Positions 1 through 8,671 of a stretch of 64,000 nucleotides of DNA are shown here, one piece after another. This stretch comes from CAYSYM01 sp964435115 (GTDB taxonomy: Bacteria; Chloroflexota; UBA6077; CF-72). Position numbers and translations under genes: made by a program. Location: positions 114,142 to 178,141 of the forward strand of contig CAYSYM010000001.1 of assembly GCA_964435115.1 (NCBI GenBank), read 5' to 3'. The notes under the pieces are model-generated. The model was not told where the DNA came from. It did not search any database and saw only the letters and a program-made list of their open reading frames with translations. How positions within the stretch are numbered: the stretch's first letter is position 1; each line of letters begins with the position of its first letter.

Positions 1-268
1 TCAGGCTCGTGGGGTTGCCTGAGATCGTGCACATCATCCCCGCCGGGTTCCCTCGCGCGACAGCGAGCATCGGCATGCCCCAGAGCTGACTCTGGATGTC
101 GCGGAGGAACTCCTGCCACGCACCGCCGTCAGCGACCGGGAACCCAAGCAGTGCCCGATTGTGCGCAAGGTGACGGAGCGACATGAGTGCTTGCAGGTCG
201 GTTTCCGCAAGCCGCCTGAGCGCAAAGACACCAAGTTCCGTCCGCGGGCGTGGGAACTCACCGGTCAT
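1..268 (-). CDS. Partial GNAT-like acetyltransferase, N-terminal part
   Basis: An open frame starts with ATG at 268 and runs off the left edge without a stop, giving 89 residues. The fragment has the order expected of a GNAT N-terminus: a first strand ending in LRRLAETDLQAL, a helix, then WQEFLRDIQSQLWGM and the strand pair MLAVARGNPAGMM. GNAT enzymes transfer acetyl groups from acetyl-CoA. The acetyl-CoA loop (Q/RxxGxG/A) would lie outside the window, so the assignment rests on fold pattern only. It could be another small enzyme. Confidence 0.5.
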   Translation of the reverse strand, partial: MTGEFPRPRTELGVFALRRLAETDLQALMSLRHLAHNRALLGFPVADGGAWQEFLRDIQSQLWGMPMLAVARGNPAGMMCTISGNPTSL

Positions 269-339
269 GGCGTCTCGCGTCTCGAGTCAACGCACTGAGG
301 GTAGGGTACTCCAGAATCACCGCTGCGGCGCACAGCCGT

Positions 340-555
340 GGCCGGCTGGCGTGGATGCAGCAGCGTGACGTGCGGGCGAAAGCCCTGACCGCCGCCAACG
401 CCCGACTGGTCGACACCCAGGTTACGCTGCCGCTGGCCTGCCCCTGGGGCAGGGGACGTGGCGTTGGCCGACGGGCTGCGCTTCGTCGTGCCCGTGTGCA
501 TGCTCAACGCCCCCCGAACCCGCGCTCCTTCGGCGTGGGTCGCGGCGGGCGTTGA
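340..555 (+). pseudogene. Tn3-family transposase remnant, frameshifted
   Basis: Three stretches in two frames read together like the conserved middle of a Tn3 TnpA. First comes AKALTAANARLVDTQ with LPLA...WG, then ADGLRFVVPV in another frame from about 458, then PPNPRSFGVGRG back in the first frame. Tn3 transposases carry the same succession (AANARLVD, WG.G..A..DGLRFVVPV, GPNPKYFG..RG). At least two indels interrupt it and no intact ORF or terminal inverted repeats are visible. It is a dead fragment of a once mobile element. Confidence 0.7.
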
Positions 556-645
556 GGCGGGCAGGCGCTCGGGGGAGAGGTCTTCAGCCCGCCAGCGTGC
601 ACCGCTCGAGCCACTGGCGCGTCGAGCCCCAGCGCGGTCAGCTCA

Positions 646-1787
646 TCAGTAGGCGGGATTGGGCGGCACGTCCCAGATGACGACGCGCAGGGGCTCAATG
701 AGCGCCAGACGATTCCAGCCGAGTCCCAGCGTGTGGAGGCGCGTGGAGGGATCCAGCGGCAGCGACCAGACCGTCTGGTCCGGGTCGGCCAGAGACACCA
801 GCGACAGCGTGGCGTCATGCGCCACGAGGGCGTGGGAGTAGTAGATCGGGATGATCGGCGCTCGGCGGAGGTCCTCGGGAGCCACCCGCAGGCTGCCCAG
901 GACGGCGCCGCTGGAGATGTCCCAGCGCTGGACGCGCACGCTCTGGTCGGGATTGGTGGGCGACGGCCTGCGGTAGGCCATGAGATGCTCGGCGTCTCCC
1001 GCGACCGAGAACGTGGTGAGCCACGCGTCGCCGTCCACCACGATCTCGCGGAGCAGGCAGCCATCGCACGCGGCGAGTTCCGCGACCACCAGGTGTCCAC
1101 CGCCCACGTCGGTCACCGCCACCACGCTGCTGCCGCGGTCGGCAATCTGCGTTCGTCCCACCCAGGCGTCGACTACACGCGCCACGCCGCCGCTGCCGAG
1201 GTCCCAGAACTCGTAGCGGCCGTCCCGCCGCGCCACGATGGCGCGGGTCTTGTCGGCGCTGAGGCTGAGCGCCAGGATCCGCTCGCCACCGGGCGACCCG
1301 TACCGCGTCGGGCCTCGCTGCGGGGTCCAGACGGCGAACGTGCCATCGGAGAAGCTGAACGCGCCGCTGCCGTCGAAACTGAACACGCGGTAGCACCCGG
1401 GGCAGTCGTCTGGCCGGGTGCCGATGGTGGTGAGATGCGCGAGCGTGTTGGCATCCCAGCCCTCGATCACGCCGTCCTGGCGCATCGTCCACAAGACGTC
1501 GGCGGCCCCGCCGAGGTACGCGTAGCTGCCGTCGATGCGGGCCACACGGCGGTGGCAGACGGGGACCACACCAGGATGGCGTTCGATCCGCCCATGAGCA
1601 CGTGGTCGGGATCGCTGGTGAAGCTGGCCCAGTGCACATTGCCCACCGGCACCGCGGCGGCGGGCCTGGGCTCCGATAGCGGCTCGTTCGCCTCCGCCCA
1701 GACGATTCCCGACGAGAGGAGGCTTACCAGCAACGCGAACGCGACCAGGCGTGTTCGGCCGACCCTGTGTGCGCGTCGTTGACCCAT
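646..1787 (-). pseudogene. Secreted propeller-like protein, one frameshift
   Basis: Translation from ATG 1787 gives a signal peptide (basic MGQRRAHR start, hydrophobic LVAFALLVSLLSSGIVWA, AEA cleavage region). The mature start contains VLMGGSNAILVW. The frame changes near 1560-1580 and continues to a stop at 646 as 300 residues of repeated blade-like strands such as VLWTMRQDGVIEGWD, GRYEFWDLG and VRVQRWDISSG. These resemble WD40/YVTN-type beta-propeller blades. Either the gene is inactivated or the assembly has a one-base error. If intact it would be an exported protein of about 380 residues. Function is unknown. Confidence 0.6.
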
Positions 1788-1851
1788 GTGTGCCTCCACC
1801 GGAGTATCGGCGATCGCAGCCCGCCGGAGAGGCGGTGCAGCGGTACCTTCA

Positions 1852-1974
1852 CCCCGGCATCGGCGCAGCGTACAGGACATGCTGGGCCACGCCGACCCGC
1901 GCACCACCGCCCGCAACGCCCGCGTCGTCGACCGCGCCGAGAACAACCCGGCCGCGGCCGTCCCGTTGGGTTGC
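1852..1974 (+). pseudogene. Tyrosine recombinase (integrase) C-terminal remnant
   Basis: The frame reads HRRSVQDMLGHADPRTTARNARVVDRAENNP. This matches the end of XerC/phage-integrase catalytic domains, where the box-II histidine lies in LGHAxxxTT and the nucleophilic tyrosine follows in RYxRV. Here the tyrosine position is an asparagine (ARNARV). No upstream catalytic Arg-Lys-His-Arg segment is found. It is a short inactive remnant in the same debris field as the Tn3 and IS remnants. Confidence 0.6.
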
Positions 1975-2026
1975 GCGCATAGGCCGGGCCCGACTGGGCA
2001 CGGCGTCCTAGCAGGGTTGTTCCGCG

Positions 2027-2410
2027 ATGACCGTCCTCCTCATTCCCGCCAGCTACGAGCAGGCGCCTGACGATTGGCTGCAGGTGAACTGGTGGAACTG
2101 GCGCCCTACCCTGGAGCTGCTGCGTGCCCATGCGCTCCTCGACGCGGACACGATCGAGCGCATGGGCATCAATGGCACGGGCATACGGGTGACAGCAGCA
2201 GAAGCCCGCCAGATCGCGGCGTTCCTGGAGGAGTACCTTCGCGGCCTGGGTCCTGGCGACCGCGTGCTCTGGGACCTCAGCGTGACGAACGAACCTGCCT
2301 CCTTCGAGCCTGTTCGTGAGCATCCCGAGCAGAGCTATTCAGCGACGGCCACCTGGCTGCGCACGTTCCGTGACTTCTGCCGCGTGGCTGATGGCTTCGA
2401 GGTGTCCTGA
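2027..2410 (+). CDS. Hypothetical protein, 127 aa
   Basis: The gene starts with ATG 2027 and encodes an acidic, Trp-rich, apparently soluble protein with no signal peptide or TM segment. Notable stretches are NWWNWRPTLELL, IERMGINGTGIRVTAAEA, RVLWDLSVTNEP and a C-terminal helix WLRTFRDFCRVADGFEV. I do not recognise a family with a known function. It precedes a 298-aa unknown on the same strand, 75 nt away. The pair may be co-transcribed, and both lie between mobile-element remnants. Confidence 0.65.
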   Translation: MTVLLIPASYEQAPDDWLQVNWWNWRPTLELLRAHALLDADTIERMGINGTGIRVTAAEARQIAAFLEEYLRGLGPGDRVLWDLSVTNEPASFEPVREHPEQSYSATATWLRTFRDFCRVADGFEVS

Positions 2411-2485
2411 TTCGCCCGTCGTTCAGCGCTCGGGCTTTATGGCTCCATCTGGGCTCGTTCGCGCTGGACGCCGCGCGGAGGCTCC

Positions 2486-3382
2486 GTGGACGCCGCGCGC
2501 ACCCCGGCCGGCAATACGGGCGTGGGCTACGACCTGAGCGTGTGCTGCTCCTGCTACCGTGAGGGGCTGACCGCGACGGATCCCCCCTGCCCGCGCGAGT
2601 GGGTCAAGATCGCCGCGGACGGCGTCATCTACAACGCGAAGCCAGGCGGGTTGGCTGCCGCGACGGATGAGGAGGACCTCGCCTTCGACGCCTGGGCAGA
2701 CCAGGCGTGCGTGCATCCGCGGATGCGCGTCTTCGACGAGTACGTTGGTCAACTGGGTACCACGGGCCACCTGCTGCGCCTGATGCGCCAGCTCGGCCCG
2801 GAGGCCTTCCCTCACCTGTTCCCGTGGTGGGGGAGCGCAGGCGCGCTGCCTGCGGCAGCAGCGCGCGCCGCCCTCGACGAGGTACGGCTGCTGCGTGAAG
2901 CGCTCCCATCGGTCACGTACGACGTGCACACCCTGGTCGAGACCACGAGCGGCTACGAGACGTACTCCGCCGTGAACGACGAAACAGCCCAGATCATGTG
3001 GTCTGCCAACGGAGCGGGCGCACGGGTCAGCCGCGATGGGTTCCAGATCACGCAGCGCACGCCGCATCTGGCCACGAAGTCGCCGGAGCTGGTCTTTGCC
3101 GCGCGCCGCTTCGAGACTCGCGAGGTCGGATGGGACGCCACGCCGCCCGCACCGCGCGCCGTCGTCGAGTACCGCGCTCTGGACTCGGGACAGTCCTGCA
3201 CCCTCGCGTTCTCGCTGCCGCCCTGGGGCGCTGGGCCGACATCGGGCCCCCGCCGGTACGAGCTGCGGTACGCGCGACGCGCCGCGACGGAGGTGTCGCC
3301 GGAGTGCGAGCGCCACCTGGACCTGATCGAGCGCGGGCTCGAAGCCGCGCTCGGCGTCGGCAACCCGCTTCTGCTCCACTAG
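2486..3382 (+). CDS. Hypothetical protein, 298 aa, Cys-rich N-terminus
   Basis: A GTG start at 2486 follows GGAG at 2477-2480. The N-terminus reads YDLSVCCSCYREGLT, with three cysteines in four positions and another in PPCPREW. This resembles other uncharacterised proteins opening YDLxxxCxCY. Residues 60-110 are acidic (EEDLAFDAWAD) and the centre holds HLFPWWG. No catalytic motif is recognised. The clustered cysteines could bind metal, but that is inference. Its 5' neighbour is the 127-aa unknown. Confidence 0.6.
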   Translation: MDAARTPAGNTGVGYDLSVCCSCYREGLTATDPPCPREWVKIAADGVIYNAKPGGLAAATDEEDLAFDAWADQACVHPRMRVFDEYVGQLGTTGHLLRLMRQLGPEAFPHLFPWWGSAGALPAAAARAALDEVRLLREALPSVTYDVHTLVETTSGYETYSAVNDETAQIMWSANGAGARVSRDGFQITQRTPHLATKSPELVFAARRFETREVGWDATPPAPRAVVEYRALDSGQSCTLAFSLPPWGAGPTSGPRRYELRYARRAATEVSPECERHLDLIERGLEAALGVGNPLLLH

Positions 3383-3453
3383 CCTCTCAGGCCACGAGTG
3401 AGCGGAGGCGCGAGCGCGACCGCCCAGCGGGCGTACCCGAAGAAGGGTGGTGA

Positions 3454-4807
3454 TCAGCCAGCCACGGGCAGGGAGCTGAGGGGCTGGCCGCTGAGGGCGT
3501 GGCAGCGCAGGTGCAGGATGGCGCGGGCGCCGGGCTCGCTCCAGCGCATGCCGGCCCGCTTGAGGCGCTGCTGCACCAGGTGCTTGGCGGCGCCCTCCAC
3601 CGCGCTGGAGCCCACCGGCAGCCCCGCGCGGCGGAAGCGGAGGTAGGCCATCCGCGCCGCGTTGGCCGCGAAGAAGCCCCGCTCCCGGCGCAGCACCTGC
3701 CGCGCGTCCGCCGTGGCCGCCCGCGCCTGGCGCAGGAAGGCCCGCAGCGCGGTCGGCCCGTGGTGCCAGAGCCGATGGGTCGCCTGCTCTGCCCAGGCGG
3801 CAGCCTCCGGCGAACCCACCCCATGCAGGACTTTGGCCAGATCCCAGAGGTGTTCGCTCGCGTGGTACCAGTCGACGATCTCCGTGCGCTCCGTCCCGAA
3901 GACGGCGGCGGCCTCGTGCCAGATCCACGTGGCGCCATCCCCGAGCATCACCACCGGCCGCAGCACCGCCTCGTGCCCACCGCCATCGGCGGCGGTGCCG
4001 TGCCAGGCGACCACGTCGAGCGCCCCGCGGCGCGCGGCCTCGGTGCCCAGGCGGCGCGCGAAGGGGGCGGCCTTCTCCCGCGCCGCTACGTAGCTGGGCG
4101 CCTGCAGGTGGGCGTCATCGAGCGGGCGGGACCCGTCCGCGCTGCGCCCTCGTTCGGAAGCCCAGCCGCTGACGATGCCCAGCTTGACCTCGTGCCAGGG
4201 GCTGCCGTCCTTGCCGCGATCCCGATACCGCACCAGGACCCCATCCGTCTCCACCACCAGCCGGCCGGGCCGCGACATCGGCGCTTCAGGGGCGCCTGGT
4301 GGGCCTGGACGTACGCCATGGCGTGCTGCTGTACCCCCTCCAGTTCGGTCCCCACCCGCTCGGCGTGGGTGCGCAGCGTCTCGGTGCCCAGGGCCACGCC
4401 ACCCAACTCCGCCAGCACGGCGGCCGCCTCAGCGCAGGGGGCCAGCCCCGCCAGGTGCGCCGCCCAGCGCGCCAGGCCCTCGCTGGTGCGCTGCCAGGCC
4501 GCCAGCCCCAGCGTCTGGTCGGCCCCGCTCCAGGTGCGCCCACAGCCTGCACAGCGGTAGCGGGTGCGGAGCACCACCAGGAGGCCGAGGCGGGTGTGCA
4601 CCGTCCGGGGACGCCAGCGATGGGCGGGGCACCCCCGCCCACAGCCCGGGCAGCGCCCGCGGGCACGGCCCGCCAGGCGTCCAGCACGCCCTGCTCGTGC
4701 ACCTCCAGCGACGCCTCGCGGTGCACGCGCACGTGGGCCGCCAAGCGGTGGGCGAAGGCTTCCACCGCCGGTACGATCTGCGGCGGAAGGTCAGCGAGGT
4801 CAAGCAT
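3454..4807 (-). pseudogene. ISKra4-like transposase, two frameshifts
   Basis: Three minus frames join into one transposase. From ATG 4807 comes MLDLADLPPQIVPAVEAF. A shift near 4660 leads into a zinc-finger region (RCPGCGRGCP, RYRCAGCGRTW) and a helical segment. A shift near 4280 leads into a 274-aa catalytic part with VVETDGVLVRYRD, MLGDGATWIW, DWYHASEHLWDLAK and VGSSAVEGAAKHLVQQRLKRAGMRW. This DDE layout is typical of ISKra4-family transposases. Two frame changes suggest decay, although programmed frameshifting for one junction cannot be excluded. I could not identify convincing terminal repeats. Confidence 0.75.
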
Positions 4808-4823
4808 CGGACCGGGCCTTCCT

Positions 4824-4855
4824 CGCCCCGTCGCTGGACCAACAGCGACGGGGCG
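4824..4855. repeat. 12-bp perfect inverted repeat upstream of transposase
   Basis: CGCCCCGTCGCT at 4824-4835 is repeated inverted at 4844-4855 with an 8-nt spacer. It lies 16-48 nt upstream of the transposase start. It could form an mRNA hairpin over the leader or mark part of the element's end. Hairpins before IS transposase genes are a known way to restrict translation from read-through transcripts. The role here is inferred. Confidence 0.55.
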
Positions 4856-4957
4856 TCTCGTTCAGGATCCCGCGACGCTATCGCCCCGCCCCACCGCCCC
4901 GGTAGCCCTGCCATTCTCCGGGTGCACCCGGAGGCCAGGCAGGGGTTCCAAGCGGGC

Positions 4958-4974
4958 TATATGTCATATATAAT
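4958..4974 (+). promoter_or_regulatory. AT-rich box with palindrome and TATAAT
   Basis: In very GC-rich surroundings, 4958-4970 is an odd-length perfect palindrome TATATG-T-CATATA. It overlaps a TATAAT hexamer at 4969-4974. No good -35 is seen. It lies 190 nt before the M20 gene and right after the dead IS element. It may be a promoter with an overlapping operator. It belongs to the series of AT-rich boxes described for this island. Confidence 0.5.
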
Positions 4975-5167
4975 TGGCGCTCTAGGCTCCGCGTACCCGT
5001 CTGGCGAGGAGACTATCCGCCTGAAGCAGCCGCTGCCGCTGGTCGTGCGCCACGTGCCCCACCAGCCGGGGGTGGACCTGCCCAGGCGCTTCGTCGACGT
5101 GCTGCGCGACGGCCTGGGCCGATGGCGAACGGGACCGTCAGCACGTGATGACGTGGGGGGGGCGAGA

Positions 5168-6523
5168 ATGGTCGCGATAGACGAGGCACAGGACACCGGA
5201 GGGCCGGGACTAGCGGAGCTCCACGAACGGCTCGACACGCTGGTGGACGGCGACGAGCTGACACGAATGACGCTGGAGATGGTGGACATCCCCAGCCCCA
5301 CCGGCAAGGAGGAGCCGTTCGCGCGGTACCTCGGCCAGCGCTTCACCGAGCTGGGCATGGAGGTGAAGTACCAGGAGGTGGAGCCGGGTCGGCCGAACAT
5401 GATTGCCACCCTCCGCGGCCGCGGGGGCGGGCCGTCCCTCATGTTCAACGGCCACATGGATACCACCACCGTGGGTGACGAGCCCGGGCTGCAAATGGGC
5501 CAGCGCAACCGGTCGGGCATCCTGGACGGCGAGTGGATCTACGGGAACGGCTGCTCCAACATGAAGGCCGCCTTCCCCGCCTACTATGGCGCGATCAAGG
5601 CCCTGCAGCGGGCGGACATGCCGTTGAGGGGTGACGTCGTCGTCGCCGCGGTTGTCGGAGAGATCGAGAAGGCGCCGATCGACCAGTACCAGGGCTGTGA
5701 GTTCCGAGGGGGTGGCACCGGCACCCGCTGGCTGGTGATGCAGGGGGCCACCTCCGACCTCGCGATCATCGGCGAGCCCACCGGCCTCAGGGTGCAGCCC
5801 GGGAATACCGGGTACCTGTTCATCAAGCTCGCCACCTTCGGCGTCACCCAGCACACGTGGAGCAAGGAGAACGGGATCGACGCGCTCGCCAAGATGCGCC
5901 GAGTCATGGATCGGCTGGAGGAGTGGGAGCCGCTGTATGAACGACGGCACCCGCACCCGCTGATGAAGCCGCGCGTGGGCATCTCCGCGATCCAGGCTGG
6001 CTTCCCGTACAAGCCATCTCTCTGCCCGGCGCCCTACTGTTACCTCTACATCCATGTGACGATGGTGCCGCGGACCAACATCAACAGCGTCAAACACGAG
6101 ATCCAGGACATCCTGGACGACCTAGCCCGAGACGACCCGGAGTTCAAGAGCGAGGTTGAGATCTACCTGGCTCGCAATGGCTACGAGGTGCCGCTGGAGC
6201 ATCCATTGGTCCAAGCCGTGGAGCAGGCCCACCGGTCAGTGCTCCGCGGCGAGCCGATCTACCCGGAGGCGTACCGCTACTCCGTCTCGAGCGATGGCTC
6301 CACGCTCGACGAGTACGGCATACCCGCCATCACCTACGGGCCCGGCGGCATGAACCGGCAGCGTCAGTACAGCATGTACGACCGGGAGCTGGGGGAAATC
6401 CTGAGCGTGCGCAACCTGGTGGACTGCACCAAGGTCTACGCAGCGGCCGCCGCTGACCTATGTTCACGCGATCGGCAGGCATGGCTCGCGAGCACGGCTC
6501 GCTTTCAACCGTTCCAGGCGTAG
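5168..6523 (+). CDS. M20-family metallopeptidase/amidohydrolase (ArgE/DapE type)
   Basis: The protein has 451 aa, starting at ATG 5168 after a G-rich stretch; the frame is open far upstream but the family N-terminus fits this start. Family motifs are present: MVDIPSPTGKE, FNGHMDT with metal ligands His96/Asp98, GEIEK near the general-base position, IIGEPT, and a C-terminal SSDGSTLDEYGIPAITYGPG. The bridging-metal motif normally written GxxDMK reads GCSNMK (about residue 131), so an Asn replaces the usual Asp. M20 enzymes hydrolyse N-acyl or amide bonds. It lies just upstream of an ABC importer, suggesting it processes an imported amide or carbamoyl compound. Substrate unknown. Confidence 0.8.
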   Translation: MVAIDEAQDTGGPGLAELHERLDTLVDGDELTRMTLEMVDIPSPTGKEEPFARYLGQRFTELGMEVKYQEVEPGRPNMIATLRGRGGGPSLMFNGHMDTTTVGDEPGLQMGQRNRSGILDGEWIYGNGCSNMKAAFPAYYGAIKALQRADMPLRGDVVVAAVVGEIEKAPIDQYQGCEFRGGGTGTRWLVMQGATSDLAIIGEPTGLRVQPGNTGYLFIKLATFGVTQHTWSKENGIDALAKMRRVMDRLEEWEPLYERRHPHPLMKPRVGISAIQAGFPYKPSLCPAPYCYLYIHVTMVPRTNINSVKHEIQDILDDLARDDPEFKSEVEIYLARNGYEVPLEHPLVQAVEQAHRSVLRGEPIYPEAYRYSVSSDGSTLDEYGIPAITYGPGGMNRQRQYSMYDRELGEILSVRNLVDCTKVYAAAAADLCSRDRQAWLASTARFQPFQA

Positions 6524-6583
6524 AGGGCCGCGCAGTGCGGCACCGGGGCGACCTCCACATCCACCTGAGGGAGGGACACGGCT

Positions 6584-7738
6584 GTGGCTTCAGTGAACGA
6601 GAGGGTTGAAACGAGGACCCGGCGGGACTTCATCCGATGGACCGGACTCGCGTCCGGGATACTGGTCGGGCTACCCCTTCTGAGCGCCTGCCAGCAGGCA
6701 GCGCCGGCCCCGGCGCCGACCGCGGCACCCACGGCTGCGCCGAAGCCCGCCACCGCACCAGTGGCGCCGACCGCACCCCCGGCCGCGGCCAAGCCCACCA
6801 CCGCGCCGACGGTCGCACCCACCCTGCCGGTTGTGCGCACCCAGGGGCTGTCCGAGGGCATGAACTCCGTGCTGGTGAAGACGATGCAGCTGTCCGGCAT
6901 CGCCGAGAAGAATGGCTTCCGCGTGGAGCCCATTACCACCACCGAGGAGGCGGCGGTCCAGCAGTTCCTGCAGCGCAACTCGGACGTCTCCACAGATGCC
7001 GAGCTGCTGGGGGTGGCCACCTGGCGCAACGAGGGGCGGAAGATCGTCGCCTTCACGCCCTCCCTCAACAACTTCATGGTGATCCTGGCCAAGAAGGACT
7101 CGCCGTACAACAGCGTGACCGACCTCAAGGGCAAACGCCTGGGCCAGATCGGTCTCAACTCAGGCATGACCACGACCTTCGCGGTGCTGATGCGGCGTAT
7201 CTACAACCTGGATTACCAGAAGGATTTCCAGCTCGTTCAGGCCTCCGCAGCGGCACTGATCCCACTGCTGGATCGGGGTGACATCGACGCGACGATGCTA
7301 TTCGACCCATTCGTCACCCGGGCGCTGATCGACGGGCAGGTGAAGGTCATCTACGGCCCGTACTCGGAGGAATGGAGGAAGGCGACCGGCGCCCCGATTT
7401 CGTTGACCGTGACAGCGGCCTACGAGGACTGGATCATGGCGAACAAGGCCACGGCCAGGAACGTGGCCAGGGCTGTGCAGGAGACGGCGGCCTGGATTCC
7501 CAAGAACCTGAACATCTTCGACCAGCCGGAGATCCAGAAGATCACCGAGGTCAGCGACCCGAACACGCTCGCCTTGCTCAAGCAGCGCGTCACCGAGCTG
7601 GGTATCTTCAACGTATCCTGGGACGCAGCGGCGCAGAAGGCCCACCAGGAGTTCATTCAGATCGCCGCCCAGAGCAAGGTGGTGATCGACAAGGACCCGG
7701 GCGGTACCGTGGTCGACCTGGCGACCTTCGCCGCCTAA
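6584..7738 (+). CDS. ABC importer substrate-binding lipoprotein, NMT1/SsuA type
   Basis: 384 aa from a GTG start. The N-terminus combines a twin-arginine motif (TRRDFI, residues 12-17) with a lipobox LLSAC (Cys36). It is thus predicted to be Tat-exported and lipid-anchored. An Ala/Pro/Thr linker of about 55 residues precedes the NMT1/SsuA-like binding domain (LPVVRTQG..., VTDLKGKRLGQIG, DIDATMLFDPFVTRALIDG). This family captures sulfonates, pyrimidines, taurine-like or aromatic carboxylates. Two permeases and an ATPase follow in the same direction. The ligand cannot be read from sequence, but the catabolic context favours an organic acid or heterocycle. Confidence 0.88.
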   Translation: MASVNERVETRTRRDFIRWTGLASGILVGLPLLSACQQAAPAPAPTAAPTAAPKPATAPVAPTAPPAAAKPTTAPTVAPTLPVVRTQGLSEGMNSVLVKTMQLSGIAEKNGFRVEPITTTEEAAVQQFLQRNSDVSTDAELLGVATWRNEGRKIVAFTPSLNNFMVILAKKDSPYNSVTDLKGKRLGQIGLNSGMTTTFAVLMRRIYNLDYQKDFQLVQASAAALIPLLDRGDIDATMLFDPFVTRALIDGQVKVIYGPYSEEWRKATGAPISLTVTAAYEDWIMANKATARNVARAVQETAAWIPKNLNIFDQPEIQKITEVSDPNTLALLKQRVTELGIFNVSWDAAAQKAHQEFIQIAAQSKVVIDKDPGGTVVDLATFAA

Positions 7739-7744
7739 CACCGG

Positions 7745-7775
7745 TGGGGACAGCCGGCAGCGCGGCCTGTCCCCA
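7745..7775 (+). promoter_or_regulatory. Intercistronic hairpin after binding-protein gene
   Basis: TGGGGACAG (7745-7753) pairs perfectly with CTGTCCCCA (7767-7775), starting 6 nt after the stop of the binding-protein gene. No U-tract follows. Such hairpins after binding-protein genes often protect the upstream mRNA, or partly terminate, so that the binding protein exceeds the permease. The second importer has an equivalent hairpin at 13800-13834. Confidence 0.6.
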
Positions 7776-7838
7776 TCCGCACCCCACCGCTGTGAGCGCA
7801 GCTGAGCAGCGGCTGGCGCGGGGGAGGCAAGCACTCGG

Positions 7839-8651
7839 GTGACCCAGTCAGTGGCTGTCTCGGCCGCACCGCGCCCGCGCGTCGCGCCGGGCGAGTGGCT
7901 CACGCTGCTCCTACCCGTGGCGTCGGTGCTGCTCTTCCTGGCCCTGTGGAGCGTATCCACGCTCTTCTCACGCTTCATGCCCTCGCCCACGGACACGCTG
8001 CGGGCGATCCAGACGGACCTGGTGGACCCGGAGACGTATCGCCACCTGTGGGTGTCCGTCGTCCGCGCCGTCGTCGGGGTGGGGCTTGCCATGCTGGTGG
8101 GCGTGGCTGTGGGCGTCCTCATGGGGTACCACCGCTACCTGGCGGCCTTCTTCGGGCTGTACGTCTCGGTGGGCCTCACCATCCCCAGCCTGGCGTGGGC
8201 GTTCATCGCGCTCCTGCTGTTCGGCCCGAGCGAGGCGGGGGTCTACTTCGCCACCGCCATCGTGGTGTACCCCTTCGTGGCGGTGCACGTGTGGGAGGGG
8301 GTGAAGGCCCTGGATACCGGCCTGCTGGAGATGGCGCGCGTGTTCCGCGCGCCGCGCTGGCAGACCATCCGGGACGTGGTCCTCCCCGGCCTGATGCCGT
8401 ACCTGACGGGCGCCGCCCGCAACGCGTTCGCGCTGGGGTGGAAGATCGTGATCGTGGCCGAGATCTTCGGCCGCACGAACGGGATTGGCTACCAGTACCA
8501 CTTCTGGTACACCCAGTTCCGGATGGGCCAGGTGCTCGCCTGGGCGGTGCTGTTCATTCTCCTGGTCACGGTCTTCGAATATGTGATCCTGCAGCGGCTG
8601 GAAGCACGCCTCTTCCGCTGGCGATCGGCGGTCGGGGCGGCAAGCACGTAG
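7839..8651 (+). CDS. ABC transporter permease, SsuC-like
   Basis: 270 aa from GTG 7839. It has about six TM segments, the first near residues 24-45, and an EAA-type loop (GLLEMARVFRAPRWQTIRDVVLPGLMPYLTGAARNA) in the BPD_transp_1 domain. It forms the membrane pore for the importer, coupling to the ATPase encoded immediately downstream. A second, sequence-divergent permease follows that ATPase. The channel is therefore probably heterodimeric, whereas SsuC-type importers usually encode one permease. Confidence 0.88.
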   Translation: MTQSVAVSAAPRPRVAPGEWLTLLLPVASVLLFLALWSVSTLFSRFMPSPTDTLRAIQTDLVDPETYRHLWVSVVRAVVGVGLAMLVGVAVGVLMGYHRYLAAFFGLYVSVGLTIPSLAWAFIALLLFGPSEAGVYFATAIVVYPFVAVHVWEGVKALDTGLLEMARVFRAPRWQTIRDVVLPGLMPYLTGAARNAFALGWKIVIVAEIFGRTNGIGYQYHFWYTQFRMGQVLAWAVLFILLVTVFEYVILQRLEARLFRWRSAVGAAST

Positions 8652-8671
8652 CTCATCAGAGGTAGGGTTCC

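Noticed and set aside
3380..4910. Terminal inverted repeats of the ISKra4-like element
   Set aside because: Comparison of the flanks gave only short GC-rich similarities that could be chance.
4175..5167. A continuous open frame extends the M20 enzyme to 782 residues
   Set aside because: The upstream part crosses the antisense of the transposase and a promoter-like box, is low-complexity, and the family N-terminus begins at 5168.
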